Shown here in pieces: positions 27,683 to 36,245 of a stretch of DNA of 64,000 nucleotides. The DNA lies in contig JBBCJI010000024.1 of the NCBI GenBank assembly GCA_037190845.1, positions 62,001-126,000 on the forward strand, read 5' to 3'. Origin of the DNA: JBEBVQ01 sp037190845 (GTDB lineage: Bacteria > Bacteroidota > Bacteroidia > Chitinophagales > Chitinophagaceae). Numbering within the stretch: position 1 is the first letter of the stretch; each line of letters starts with the position of its first letter. The notes beneath the pieces were generated by a model. The model had not been told where the DNA came from and searched no databases. It saw only the letters and a list, made by a program, of their open reading frames with translations. The position numbers and the translations under genes are program-made.

Positions 27683-28405
27683 ATGAAAATGAAAAAAACG
27701 CTTTTAGCATTATCGTTGCTTGCCACCACTGTACTGACTTTGCCGGTTTCCTGCAAGAAGGATAAAAATCCGACCCCCACTAACCAGGGCCAGCAGGGAA
27801 ACAATAACAACAACAATAATAATAACAACGGTAACAACAATAACAGTGGTGGATATTCCAACAGTACCTTGTACTTCCGTGGGACTGTGAATGGAGCAAA
27901 GACGGAGTGGAGTCAGGGCAGTTTATCCTATCGCCTTAAAATAAGAGGAGGGGGCTCCGAATCTGCCTGTGGTAATGGCACAAAAGAGATGATGACTGCC
28001 GGGTTTGTCCTGGAGACCTTTTCTCAGGAGGATCGGTTTTATATATCCTTCACGGGTTGCTCTGATCTGGATGTTACGGAAGATTACTTTGGTAATTGTG
28101 ACCGTGGTCTGGATTGGCTGGAACGGGAGACTTCTTTCCCCGTACAATCGTCTGATTATGCGCAGGGCGCGTATATAAAATTCAAACTTCCGGCTAACGG
28201 AAATACGTACTCTACGGACGGAGGGAGCGGAACAGTTACGTTTACCAGGGTGGAGCTGCATGGGACCGGAACTTATAGTGATCCCAGGTATGTTGTGACC
28301 GGAACCTTCAGTGGCACGCTTGTAAATCCTGATGATCCGGCGGATAAGATTGAGATCAAGGACGGAACATTCCGGGTGTATTTAGGCGTTTGTGTCCTTT
28401 TTTAA
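27683..28405 (+). CDS. Lipoprotein with poly-Asn linker (paralogue)
   Basis: 240 residues with lipobox PVSC (Cys at residue 23) and the KKDKN start common in this phylum. The poly-Asn tract covers about residues 36-52, encoded by AAC/AAT repeats. The C-terminal domain matches the neighbour: TLYFRGTVNGAKTEW, SFTGCSDL, DWLERE, QGAYIKF, GTFSGTL, GTFRVYLGVCV. It starts 75 bases after the neighbour, so the pair arose by tandem duplication. Confidence 0.75.
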   Translation: MKMKKTLLALSLLATTVLTLPVSCKKDKNPTPTNQGQQGNNNNNNNNNNGNNNNSGGYSNSTLYFRGTVNGAKTEWSQGSLSYRLKIRGGGSESACGNGTKEMMTAGFVLETFSQEDRFYISFTGCSDLDVTEDYFGNCDRGLDWLERETSFPVQSSDYAQGAYIKFKLPANGNTYSTDGGSGTVTFTRVELHGTGTYSDPRYVVTGTFSGTLVNPDDPADKIEIKDGTFRVYLGVCVLF

Positions 28406-28448
28406 GGTTGTTAACACCATCCCTGACAAATCTGCAATACAATTCGAG

Positions 28449-28723
28449 ATGAAGTGGATACTGATTAGATTATTGTTTCCATTTTTCTCCTTTCCTTTTC
28501 CGGAGAAAATGCAGTTGTACGGGATAATATGGGGGTTCCCGGTCCTTTAGCATTTGAACGGACAAGCTTCAAACTGGTATGGTCGGACAGCCCCCATGAC
28601 AACTATTATATACAGGAATACTATTTCATGGGGATTTTTAGCATGTATTTGAATTGCGTGCATGCAACAGGCCTCTTTGTACCGGGAATTTCAATAATTT
28701 TGAGCGGAATTATCAAACACTGA
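28449..28723 (+). pseudogene. Possible frameshifted secreted-protein gene
   Basis: An ATG at 28449 opens MKWILIRLLFPFFSFPF, a signal-like peptide, in one frame. About 50 bases on, a different frame reads SGENAVVRDNMGVPGPLAF, then ERTSFKLVWSDSPHDNYYIQEY, which looks like real protein. A one- or two-base change near 28490-28505 would join them. After IQEY the frame goes on for ~30 codons of doubtful coding value. It fills an otherwise empty 339-base gap. Confidence 0.35.
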
Positions 28724-28744
28724 ATTTTCAATAAATAACCTGAT

Positions 28745-29290
28745 ATGTCTGAAACATCATCCTCTGCACAGAATGGGCAGAAGCAAATAAAACCGATCGC
28801 TCCGGAAGTAAATGAACTGGTGGCACGATGCAAGTCGGTGATCCTCGGTACGGTAGATGCCGCAGGGACCCCCAACGCAAGCTATGCTCCTTTTACACGT
28901 ATTGGCAATAAGTTTTACATCCTGGTTTCTTTTATGGCCCGCCATACGAAAAACCTCAGGGATCAGAAGAAAGCTTCCGTCATGTTTATAGACGACGAGT
29001 CGGCATCCAAACAAATTTATGCCCGCGACCGACTTACCATTGATGCCGCTACATCGCAGATCGAAAGGGATACACCAGAGTGGGGCCTTGCTGTGGAAAA
29101 GCTCAAAGAAGCACATGGTAAGGTGCTGGATGTGCTGGTAGGTATGGATGACTTTATCATGATAGAGCTCAGCCCGCTGAAAGGCGCCTATGTGAATGGT
29201 TTCGGTAGTGCTTATTTTGTAGATGAACAGCTGGAAATCATGCAGCATAGAAACGATACAGGGCACACTGTGCGGGATAATAAATCCTGA
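28745..29290 (+). CDS. Pyridoxamine-5'-phosphate-oxidase-like / HugZ-type protein
   Basis: 181 residues with the split-barrel flavin-binding fold: SVILGTVDAAGTPNASYAPF near residue 36, then FYILVSFMARHTKNLRDQKKASVMFIDDE, and a C-terminal FIMIELSPLKGAYVNGFGSAYF. That C-terminal piece with the GFG turn is characteristic of HugZ/HutZ-type proteins of heme utilisation. Binding of FMN or heme, and so the reaction, cannot be told from the sequence alone. Confidence 0.75.
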   Translation: MSETSSSAQNGQKQIKPIAPEVNELVARCKSVILGTVDAAGTPNASYAPFTRIGNKFYILVSFMARHTKNLRDQKKASVMFIDDESASKQIYARDRLTIDAATSQIERDTPEWGLAVEKLKEAHGKVLDVLVGMDDFIMIELSPLKGAYVNGFGSAYFVDEQLEIMQHRNDTGHTVRDNKS

Positions 29291-29307
29291 ACCTGGTCAT
29301 AAAGATG

Positions 29308-29348
29308 TACTATCTCTACGGGTTACCTGCCAACCAGTGGAGATAGTA
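29308..29348 (+). terminator. Hairpin after the HugZ-like gene
   Basis: TACTATCTCTAC pairs with GTGGAGATAGTA apart from one G-T pair, 18 bases after the stop. No U-tract follows, so its use as a terminator is uncertain. Confidence 0.4.
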
Positions 29349-29443
29349 TGGCGATTGGAATTAATTACTGCTGCTTCAGGTCTGCTGTACACGTATCTTT
29401 TCATCCTGATACAACTACCGGTCGCGTAGCATTATCGCTGTTT

Positions 29444-30733
29444 TTATTCCTTCAGTTCTTCAGCCTGCTCGATCTGCTTCCGGGTTGGCAGTAGTATCAG
29501 GCGCAGCGTTGTATCATTCGTAAAGTAGCTGATTGCCCAGTTGATGAAGATGAACAGGCGGTTTTTTACGCTTACAATCAGCATCAGGTGCAGGAACATC
29601 CATACAAGCCACGCAAACAAACCCTGAAAACGGAAGCCGGGCAGGTCAACAACGGCTTTTCTTTTGCCGATGGTGGCCATTGTGCCCGGGTTTTTATAGG
29701 TGAATGGCCGCAGGGTTGTATCATCATTCGTCCTTATCAGGCGTTTAAAATTCCCCGCCAGGTTTTTGGCCTGGTTGATCGCTACATTGGCGAGCTGTGG
29801 ATGTCCTTTCGGCCAGCTTTCGGTCTCCATGTAAGCGATGTCTCCGAGGGCGAACACGTTACGATGTCCCGGTAGCCGGTTGCAGTCGTCTACCTGTATA
29901 CGGTTGCCGCGAACCAGCATTTCTTTGGGAATACCTTCCGGTACATTCCCCATTACCCCGGCTGTCCAGATGAGCGTACGCGTAGCTATGGAGCGTCCGT
30001 CCTTAAAGCTTACTGTTTGCCCATCATAATCCTGCACCAGGGTATTCATCCACAACTGTACGCCCATTTCCTTCAGGTACTGCTGTGATTTTTTCTGAGA
30101 GATCTCACTCATGTTTGCCAGCGTAGAGGCTTGCCCTTCCACGAGGTGTATGTTGAGCCGGGAAAAATCCATGTCGGGATAATCACGTGGCAGTATATTT
30201 TTTTTCAACTCAATGAGTGATCCGGCAAGCTCCACACCGGTTGGGCCGCCGCCAGCTATAACGATATTCATAAGCGACTCCAGATCACGTTCATCACAAC
30301 TGAGTGCCGCTTCGAAGTTGAGCAGGATCCGGTTGCGCAGGGCAATGGACTCTGTTGTGGATTTCATCGTATAGGCATGTTGCGCGATATTGCTGTTGCC
30401 GAAGAAGTTGGTTGTGCATCCTGTTGCGATAACGAGGTAATCGTAAGGGTAGGTACAATCCTGCGTGACGATCCGCTGCTGCACAAGATCAACGTGTTTT
30501 ATGGCAGATATGCGTACATGTATGTGTTTTTTCTTCTGGAAGATCTTGCGGAGGGGGAATGAGATAGAGCTGGGCTCCAGCCGTCCGGTGGCCACCTGGT
30601 AAAATAAGGGTTGGAACTGGTGGAAGTTATACTGATCTATTAGGGTGATATCGTAACCGGTATTGCTGATCCTTCTTGCCAGTTGCAGGCCGGCAAAGCC
30701 GGCGCCCAATATGATTACCCGTTTCTGATCCAT
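29444..30733 (-). CDS. ndh: Type II NADH dehydrogenase
   Basis: 429 residues from the ATG at 30733, which opens MDQKRVIILGAGFAGLQLA with the FAD-binding GxGxxG at the start; the frame extends upstream, but that part would precede the fold. A second Rossmann motif VIAGGGPTGVELAG near residue 165 binds NAD. Near the C-terminus a hydrophobic stretch (FAWLVWMFLHLMLIV) fits membrane attachment. It passes electrons from NADH to quinone without pumping protons. The 88-residue gene upstream has its own terminator. Confidence 0.88.
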   Translation of the reverse strand: MDQKRVIILGAGFAGLQLARRISNTGYDITLIDQYNFHQFQPLFYQVATGRLEPSSISFPLRKIFQKKKHIHVRISAIKHVDLVQQRIVTQDCTYPYDYLVIATGCTTNFFGNSNIAQHAYTMKSTTESIALRNRILLNFEAALSCDERDLESLMNIVIAGGGPTGVELAGSLIELKKNILPRDYPDMDFSRLNIHLVEGQASTLANMSEISQKKSQQYLKEMGVQLWMNTLVQDYDGQTVSFKDGRSIATRTLIWTAGVMGNVPEGIPKEMLVRGNRIQVDDCNRLPGHRNVFALGDIAYMETESWPKGHPQLANVAINQAKNLAGNFKRLIRTNDDTTLRPFTYKNPGTMATIGKRKAVVDLPGFRFQGLFAWLVWMFLHLMLIVSVKNRLFIFINWAISYFTNDTTLRLILLPTRKQIEQAEELKE

Positions 30734-30794
30734 AAGATCATGTTTTTGATCATGTAAAGGTAGGAATGTGTTTTGACTGTGGGTGGCATACTTG

Positions 30795-30842
30795 TAAAAC
30801 AGTATTTCCTGCATGTGCAGTTACCGATACAGGAAATACTGT
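30795..30842 (-). terminator. Rho-independent terminator of the 88-residue gene
   Basis: ACAGTATTTCCTG at 30799-30811 is the exact complement of 30830-30842, followed on the minus strand by TTTTAC. It lies 10 bases past the stop of the small gene and upstream of ndh. Confidence 0.7.
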
Positions 30843-30852
30843 CTTACGGATT

Positions 30853-31119
30853 CTATAATCCAAGCTTTTGGGCATACTGTTTTATATAGGATGCAGCTAC
30901 TTGTGAAAGCTCTTCATTAAGGCCGGGTATATTGTATTGAGAGGTGTATTCGGTTATCTTGGATTTGATCTGTTGCTCAATGCCATTTGCATTGCCGGCC
31001 AGGCCGGCGACTTTCCCTAACATGCCACCAAGGCCGCCGCCGGATGTGGAAGTTGCATTTTTTTCAATCAGGCCTTCTGCATAGGATTTGAATGCGGCAA
31101 TGATTTGTTCTTTTGTCAT
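30853..31119 (-). CDS. Small helical protein of unknown function
   Basis: 88 residues from the ATG at 31119 (MTKEQIIAAFKSYAEGLI). A Gly-rich, hydrophobic middle (GGLGGMLGKVAGLAG) separates two amphipathic helices. The frame opens further upstream, but the extra residues look noncoding. I do not recognise a family. Confidence 0.6.
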   Translation of the reverse strand: MTKEQIIAAFKSYAEGLIEKNATSTSGGGLGGMLGKVAGLAGNANGIEQQIKSKITEYTSQYNIPGLNEELSQVAASYIKQYAQKLGL

Positions 31120-31195
31120 GGACTGGTTTTTAATTAAGTGAAATATTAAAGACTGTATGTAAGGCATGTCTGCCCGGATAAACAGTTTATTCCCA

Positions 31196-31241
31196 ATAAT
31201 CATGCCGCGGATTCAGACAGGAAGTGTCCTGGCATGATTAT
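31196..31241. repeat. Inverted repeat with 11-bp arms
   Basis: ATAATCATGCC at 31196-31206 is the exact complement of 31231-31241; the 24-base loop holds a GACA/TGTC pair. It lies upstream of the 88-residue gene and next to the element at 31245-31405. Confidence 0.5.
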
Positions 31242-31244
31242 CTG

Positions 31245-31405
31245 TTATAACCTGAGTTCGGGATAAGCACTCTATACCTGTTTACATATTGATTTAAAGA
31301 AGCGCGATCCTATTTTCGCATACACGAAACGGGCAGACACCCCTCGCGTTCTCCCCGTCAAGGGGAGACAGAGGGGGGACTTTTATCCCGCACTCAGGTT
31401 TATAA
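31245..31405. mobile_element. MITE-like element with 22-bp terminal inverted repeats
   Basis: The left end TTATAACCTGAGTTCGGGATAA is mirrored by the complement of 31383-31405 with one mismatch and one extra A. A nested palindrome (CCCCTC...TCTCCCC...GGGGAGA...GAGGGG) occupies 31340-31376. No gene is inside. The outer TTATAA could itself be a target duplication flanking CCTGAG...CTCAGG. This is a small non-autonomous element or an intergenic repeat. Confidence 0.55.
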
Positions 31406-31492
31406 ACAAATTGTTAATAACCGGATTTTGATATGCTCTGGCCTGAACATTGATGTAATCATGTTTTTTACCCTTAAAACAATTGTATACAA

Positions 31493-31825
31493 ATGGGAAA
31501 ATTTGTCATCACCACGAGAAAAAACAAAGAACTGCAATTTGTCCTGAAGGCGGATAACGGGCAGGTAATCCTGGCGAGTGAAGGCTATGCAGCAAAGGCG
31601 AGTTGCCTGAATGGCGTTGAATCGGTGCGTAAAAATGCAACGGATGATCATCGCTACGATCGTTTGACGGCAAAAAACGGGAAGTTTTATTTTAATCTTA
31701 AAGCAACCAACGGACAGATCATCGGCACCAGTGAAATGTATGAAAGCGCTGCGGGAAGGGATAATGGAATTGAATCTGTGAAAAAGAACGCACCGGATGC
31801 CAAAGTGGAAGAGGAGCTGGGATAG
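31493..31825 (+). CDS. yegP: YegP family protein (two DUF1508 repeats)
   Basis: 110 residues made of two tandem repeats: GKFVITTRKNKELQFVLKADNGQVILASEGY and GKFYFNLKATNGQIIGTSEMY, each followed by a Gly-rich turn ending in (C)LNGVESVRKNA or DNGIESVKKNA. This is the YegP/DUF1508 layout. The biological role is unknown. It converges on rny and shares the terminator at 31836-31878. Confidence 0.88.
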   Translation: MGKFVITTRKNKELQFVLKADNGQVILASEGYAAKASCLNGVESVRKNATDDHRYDRLTAKNGKFYFNLKATNGQIIGTSEMYESAAGRDNGIESVKKNAPDAKVEEELG

Positions 31826-31835
31826 GTCCTATTAT

Positions 31836-31878
31836 AAGAAAGCCGGTATTCCTGATTGGATACCGGCTTTCTTTTTTG
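31836..31878. terminator. Bidirectional terminator between yegP and rny
   Basis: AGAAAGCCGGTA pairs with TACCGGCTTTCT (31861-31872), followed on the plus strand by a T-run and preceded by an A-rich stretch that would serve the minus strand. It lies between two convergent genes. Confidence 0.8.
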
Positions 31879-31899
31879 TAAGATCAGGGAAGGAAATGT

Positions 31900-33471
31900 C
31901 TACCGGGCGATATTCACAGCCCTCAGCTCCCGGATTACGGTCACTTTGATCTGTCCCGGGTATTGCATTTCTTTCTGGATTTTATCGGCTATCTCAAACG
32001 ACAGACGGTCGCTGTCAGCATCGCTTACTTTTTCGGCCTCTACGATCACACGTAGTTCGCGTCCTGCCTGGATGGCATAAGCTTTCTCCACACCGTCGTA
32101 CGCCATGGCCAGTCCTTCCAGATCCTTAATACGCTGCAGGTAGCTTTGCATCATCTCCCGCCTTGCTCCCGGCCTTGCGCCGCTGATAGCATCGCATGCC
32201 TGGATGATGGGGGAGATAATATAGGTCATTTCCATCTCATCGTGGTGGGCGCCGATCGCGTTAACGATCGCAGCATGTTCGCCACATTTTTCGGCCAGCC
32301 TGGCACCAAGCAGTGCATGGCTCAGTTCTGTTTCTTCATCGGGCACTTTACCTATATCATGCAGCAGGCCGGCGCGTTTCGCCAGCTTGATCACTTTTTG
32401 TCCGAGGCCGAGTTCCGCAGCCATAATGGCACAGAGGTTAGCCGTTTCTTTGGAGTGCATCAGCAGGTTCTGGCCATAAGATGAGCGGAAGCGCATTTTG
32501 CCGATCATGCGTACCAGGTCTTTGTGCAGACCGTGAATCCCCAGTTCTATGATCGTGCGTTCGCCGATCTCCATCACCTGTTCTTCCAGTTGCTTTTTGG
32601 TTTTTTCCACAACTTCCTCAATGCGGGCAGGATGGATACGTCCGTCCTGTACCAGGCGCTGCAGGGAGAGGCGTGCGATTTCACGACGCAGGGGATCAAA
32701 ACAACTCAGGATGATTGCTTCCGGGGTATCGTCAATGATCAGGTCTACGCCGGTTGCGGCTTCGAGGGCGCGTATATTACGGCCTTCACGACCAATGATC
32801 TGGCCTTTGATCTCGTCGCTTTCGAGGTTAAATACCGTGATGGCATTTTCGATGGTTTGCTCTGCTGCCGTCCGTTGGATGGTCTGGATGATGATCTTTT
32901 TGGCTTCTTTGGAGGCGTTGAGCTTGGCCTCTTCCATGATGTCTTTCACATGGGCCATGGCATTGGTACGGGCCTCATTTTTTACCACTTCAAGCAGTTC
33001 TGCCTTGGCCTCTTCCGCGCTCAGGCCGGATACTTTTTCAAGACGGCGGATATGCTCCTCCTGGTGCTTTTCCAGTTCGGCACGCTTAATGCTTACCGCT
33101 TCCAGTTGCTTCTCCAGATTTTCTTTCAGCTTTTCTTTTTCCTGTGTCTGTTTCTGAAGGTTGGCTTGCTTGTCATGCAACGCCTGCTGCTGCTGCTTCA
33201 GCCGGTTTTCAGATTCAGAAAGCTTCTGGTTACGTTGTATGACTTCTTTTTCGTGTGTACTTTTTAGCTGGAGGAAATGTTCTTTGGCTTCGAGTATTTT
33301 CTTTTCTTTTAAGGTGTCTGCGTGTGCGTTTGCGTCGTCTATGAGTTTTTTTGCCTGGCGGTCTGCTTCGTCAATCTGACGTTGCGTATTTTTTGAAAAA
33401 ATGAATTTACCCAGAAAAATTCCTATAAGTATTGCTGCCACCGCTACGGTGACAACGAGTGTCGTATCCAT
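31900..33471 (-). CDS. rny: Ribonuclease Y
   Basis: 523 residues. An N-terminal membrane anchor (TTLVVTVAVAAILIGIFLG) is followed by a long coiled coil rich in Glu, Lys and Gln to about residue 200, a KH domain with GREGRNIRALEAATGVD, and an HD domain whose GLLHDIGKV near residue 366 carries the metal-binding His-Asp. It is the membrane-bound endoribonuclease that starts mRNA decay. Length matches the family (about 520). Confidence 0.95.
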   Translation of the reverse strand: MDTTLVVTVAVAAILIGIFLGKFIFSKNTQRQIDEADRQAKKLIDDANAHADTLKEKKILEAKEHFLQLKSTHEKEVIQRNQKLSESENRLKQQQQALHDKQANLQKQTQEKEKLKENLEKQLEAVSIKRAELEKHQEEHIRRLEKVSGLSAEEAKAELLEVVKNEARTNAMAHVKDIMEEAKLNASKEAKKIIIQTIQRTAAEQTIENAITVFNLESDEIKGQIIGREGRNIRALEAATGVDLIIDDTPEAIILSCFDPLRREIARLSLQRLVQDGRIHPARIEEVVEKTKKQLEEQVMEIGERTIIELGIHGLHKDLVRMIGKMRFRSSYGQNLLMHSKETANLCAIMAAELGLGQKVIKLAKRAGLLHDIGKVPDEETELSHALLGARLAEKCGEHAAIVNAIGAHHDEMEMTYIISPIIQACDAISGARPGARREMMQSYLQRIKDLEGLAMAYDGVEKAYAIQAGRELRVIVEAEKVSDADSDRLSFEIADKIQKEMQYPGQIKVTVIRELRAVNIAR

Positions 33472-33608
33472 GATATATTGTAATGTTTTTAATAAATGAT
33501 CAATTATAGCAGTCTATAGATATTTAAAATTTAATATGTAAGACTTGCAATATTCCAGCCTGCTAAATTAGTAAAAGTATTCGGGAAACAGGTGTGTCTG
33601 ATTGAATA

Positions 33609-33745
33609 GGGTCTAATTCAAATCTTCGCTATTCGAAAAACTGAATTTTGCTTCGACAGGCTCAGCAACCGTCTTTTAATGCCGGTCATTGAGCCTGTCG
33701 AAATGAATACCCTGAAGCATGAAAGCGAAGATTTGAATGGCACCC
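33609..33745. mobile_element. MITE-like element, copy 1, with 8-bp target duplication
   Basis: 137 bp with ends GGGTCTAATTCAAATCTTCGCT and, on the other strand, GGGTGCCATTCAAATCTTCGCT (19 of 22 the same). The flanking ATTGAATA is present on both sides (33601-33608 and 33746-33753), the mark of transposition. The inside holds a second palindrome (TTCGACAGGCTCA...TGAGCCTGTCGAA). It has no gene and needs a transposase from elsewhere. A relative lies inverted at 46270-46419. Confidence 0.8.
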
Positions 33746-33817
33746 ATTGAATAAGGAACGTATAGTCGTTGTCTCGTTTTGTTTTGGAGGCCGGTAGTGC
33801 TGTGGGGGATGCGGGAC

Positions 33818-34333
33818 TTATGTTTTATCCAGGAAACGTTTGCGCAGTTCTGCTCCGGGGAGCATACAATTTTCTGTTTTCCCGAACAGGCGATAACGGA
33901 AAACTGCGATTACCTGGTAAACGGCATTTCTTATAAAGGGGGGAATGAGGATAAACGCATACAATAGTTTATATCCACCCCCCAGTTCTTTTAATACTTT
34001 TAAGGCAGCGGTGGATTTGGTGTAGTATTGGTGTCCACGGATGTAGACAAAGGTGCTGTGATTTTCCGAAGGGAGGCCATATCTGCGAAGAAGTGTTTTT
34101 CCAACTTCCGATTGCAGTGACGCAAACCGGAAGATCGCCTTTTTGTCGTTGCGGATAATGAATTGTACCGTTTTGCTGCAAAGATTACATATGCCGTCAA
34201 AGAGGATAATGTGTGGCACTCTTTCGTTTTCCCGGTTATGTAAAGTTGTGTCTGGCACAGAATAAATATAAGGCAACGGCGTGCAGGCCATGTTAAAGGT
34301 ATGACTTTTGTGTCCGCATATGATCAAAGTCAT
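33818..34333 (-). CDS. DCC family thiol-disulfide oxidoreductase-like protein
   Basis: Up to 171 residues. The motif ILFDGICNLCSKTVQFI near residue 43 gives the D-x3-C-x2-C that names the DCC family; CASLQSE-like FRFASLQSEVGK and a later helix SFVYIRG...STAALKVLKELGG follow the family pattern. The true start is uncertain (frame open from 34333; ATG at 34291 is possible). The substrate is not known. Confidence 0.78.
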   Translation of the reverse strand: MTLIICGHKSHTFNMACTPLPYIYSVPDTTLHNRENERVPHIILFDGICNLCSKTVQFIIRNDKKAIFRFASLQSEVGKTLLRRYGLPSENHSTFVYIRGHQYYTKSTAALKVLKELGGGYKLLYAFILIPPFIRNAVYQVIAVFRYRLFGKTENCMLPGAELRKRFLDKT

Positions 34334-34387
34334 TTTTTTATCCGGTGAACAATAGGAGTATTGTAAGGAACCATAAAGACAGAGATT

Positions 34388-35137
34388 ATGCAGTTATTAG
34401 CAGGAAAAACAGCGATTGTTACCGGTGCAGGATCCGGTATCGGGAGAAGTGTGGCGCTTGCATACGCGGCGGCAGGCGCCAATATCGCTGTGTCTGACAT
34501 TAATGAGGCGGACGGAGATGCGACGGTGGGGCTTATCAAAGAACAGGGAGGAAACGCGATCTTTATAGCTGCCGATGTGTCAAAGGCATCAGATAATGAA
34601 CAACTTGTTGCCAGGACGGTGACGCATTTCGGTGCGCTCCATATCGCCTGTAACAATGCCGGTATCGGTGGCCCTGCTGCGCCAACCGGTGAATATCCGG
34701 TAGATGGTTGGGATAAGGTTATAGCCATTAATCTTTCGGGTGTATTTTATGGTGTTCGTTATCAGATACCAGCCATGCTGGAATCCGGCGGCGGTGCGAT
34801 TGTTAATATGGCCTCTATTCTTGGTGCCGTAGGATTTGCCAGGAGTCCGGCTTATGTTGCGGCCAAACATGGAGTAGTTGGGCTGACTAAAAATATCGCA
34901 TTGGATTATGGCGCTCAGGGTATCCGGGCAAATGCGGTTGGGCCGGCATTTATTAAAACGCCGCTATTGAAGGACTTTGATGAGGAAACCATACAATGGC
35001 TGGAGTCGAAACATCCGGTGGGACGTTTGGGCTTGCCGGAGGAAGTGGCCGAACTGGTATTGTGGCTGAGTAGCGATAAGGCTTCGTTTGTGAATGGCGC
35101 TTATTACCCTGCAGACGGAGGGTATCTTGCCCAATAG
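34388..35137 (+). CDS. Short-chain dehydrogenase/reductase
   Basis: 249 residues with the cofactor motif TGAGSGIGRS near residue 13, NNAG near 89, the catalytic Ser in NMASILG and the YVAAKHG Tyr-Lys pair near residue 155. The C-terminal LSSDKASFVNGAYYPADGGY is typical of the FabG/glucose-dehydrogenase-like group. An Asp at the end of the second strand (VSDINE) suggests NAD rather than NADP. Substrate unknown. Confidence 0.88.
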   Translation: MQLLAGKTAIVTGAGSGIGRSVALAYAAAGANIAVSDINEADGDATVGLIKEQGGNAIFIAADVSKASDNEQLVARTVTHFGALHIACNNAGIGGPAAPTGEYPVDGWDKVIAINLSGVFYGVRYQIPAMLESGGGAIVNMASILGAVGFARSPAYVAAKHGVVGLTKNIALDYGAQGIRANAVGPAFIKTPLLKDFDEETIQWLESKHPVGRLGLPEEVAELVLWLSSDKASFVNGAYYPADGGYLAQ

Positions 35138-35143
35138 TATTTA

Positions 35144-36061
35144 CTACTTGTCGGTAATGGTAAGCAGGCGAAACTGACCGGGGGTGACGCCCTCGGTCTT
35201 TTTAAATTGCCGCTGAAAATAATTGGTATCCATAAACCCTAACTGATACGAGATCTCACCGATACTGATCCCTTCCTGGGTCAACAGCCGTTTTGCCTGA
35301 CGTATCCGTTCATGCAGGATGAATGCCAGCGGACTGATGCCGAATTCTTTTTTAAATGTCCGGTGAAAATGGACTTTACTCATACAGGCCATTCGGCACA
35401 ATTGGTCTACCGTCAGTTTTTCCGAGAGATTGCTTTTAATGTATTCAATTACATAATTTAAAGGTTGGCTGGAAGAGCCTGGCTTGTTGTAGCTTTCAGT
35501 TGCACTATTCAGATTTTGTGTCTGAATGATACGGATGATCAGCTCCTGCAGGGCCAGGTCTGTAAGGATATCCTTGTCGGTGTCGGGGCCGGAGCATATA
35601 TGGATAAGGCGGTTTATGATCTCTGCCAGCGGTGCGTCCTGGCGAAAGTGGTAGTCGTTGTAACTGAGCTGCCAGATGTTTTCTTTAGGATACCGCTCGT
35701 TGAGCATGTGTGTGGTCTGCCTGATTTTGTCATGATCAATGGCCAGAGCGATACATTGTGTCGGGTTGTTGGTATCCGCTTCCGGAAAATCAATTTGCAT
35801 GAGCTCCCCTGAAGGTATAATAACTGTTTCTCCAGGCAGATAGTCGAATGTATGATGGTCGTATAAATGCATGACTTTCCGGCCCCGGAGCATGCTGGTA
35901 ACTACAAAATCATTGAACCGGAGCGGTACGGCATCTGCAGCTTCATAGGTCTCAAAAATATTCAGTTCGCAGTGGGCAAGAGTGTGTACGCGCCGGTTTT
36001 CTATAAGTGTGTGGATATTTTTCGCTCCACTTAACGCGATTGCCGGGATCAGATGTTTCAT
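35144..36061 (-). CDS. AraC family transcriptional regulator
   Basis: 305 residues. The N-terminal ~190 form a cupin-like sensing domain; the C-terminal ~100 hold two helix-turn-helix units (LTVDQLCRMACMSKVHFHRTFKKEFG and ISIGEISYQLGFMDTNYFQRQFKK). It is transcribed away from the aldehyde dehydrogenase across a 184-base gap, so it likely controls that gene, as AcoR/ExaE-type regulators do elsewhere; this is an inference from layout. Confidence 0.88.
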   Translation of the reverse strand: MKHLIPAIALSGAKNIHTLIENRRVHTLAHCELNIFETYEAADAVPLRFNDFVVTSMLRGRKVMHLYDHHTFDYLPGETVIIPSGELMQIDFPEADTNNPTQCIALAIDHDKIRQTTHMLNERYPKENIWQLSYNDYHFRQDAPLAEIINRLIHICSGPDTDKDILTDLALQELIIRIIQTQNLNSATESYNKPGSSSQPLNYVIEYIKSNLSEKLTVDQLCRMACMSKVHFHRTFKKEFGISPLAFILHERIRQAKRLLTQEGISIGEISYQLGFMDTNYFQRQFKKTEGVTPGQFRLLTITDK

Positions 36062-36245
36062 AATCGGATTTTGAGCCAGTATTCAGATATGCCACGCAGC
36101 ACATCCGGCATGTGCAAGATATGTTTTTTTATGTTAATGAAAGGTTATGTGTGAGAATGGCAGCATTGTGCTATACAATGACAGGATCGTGCTGTTTTCG
36201 GGGAAAAGTAATTACTTACTTCGTTCTGGAAAAAACTTGAAAACG

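Noticed and set aside
32524..33267. Long open frame on the plus strand opposite rny
   Set aside because: It mirrors the coiled-coil coding of rny and has no protein-like composition of its own.
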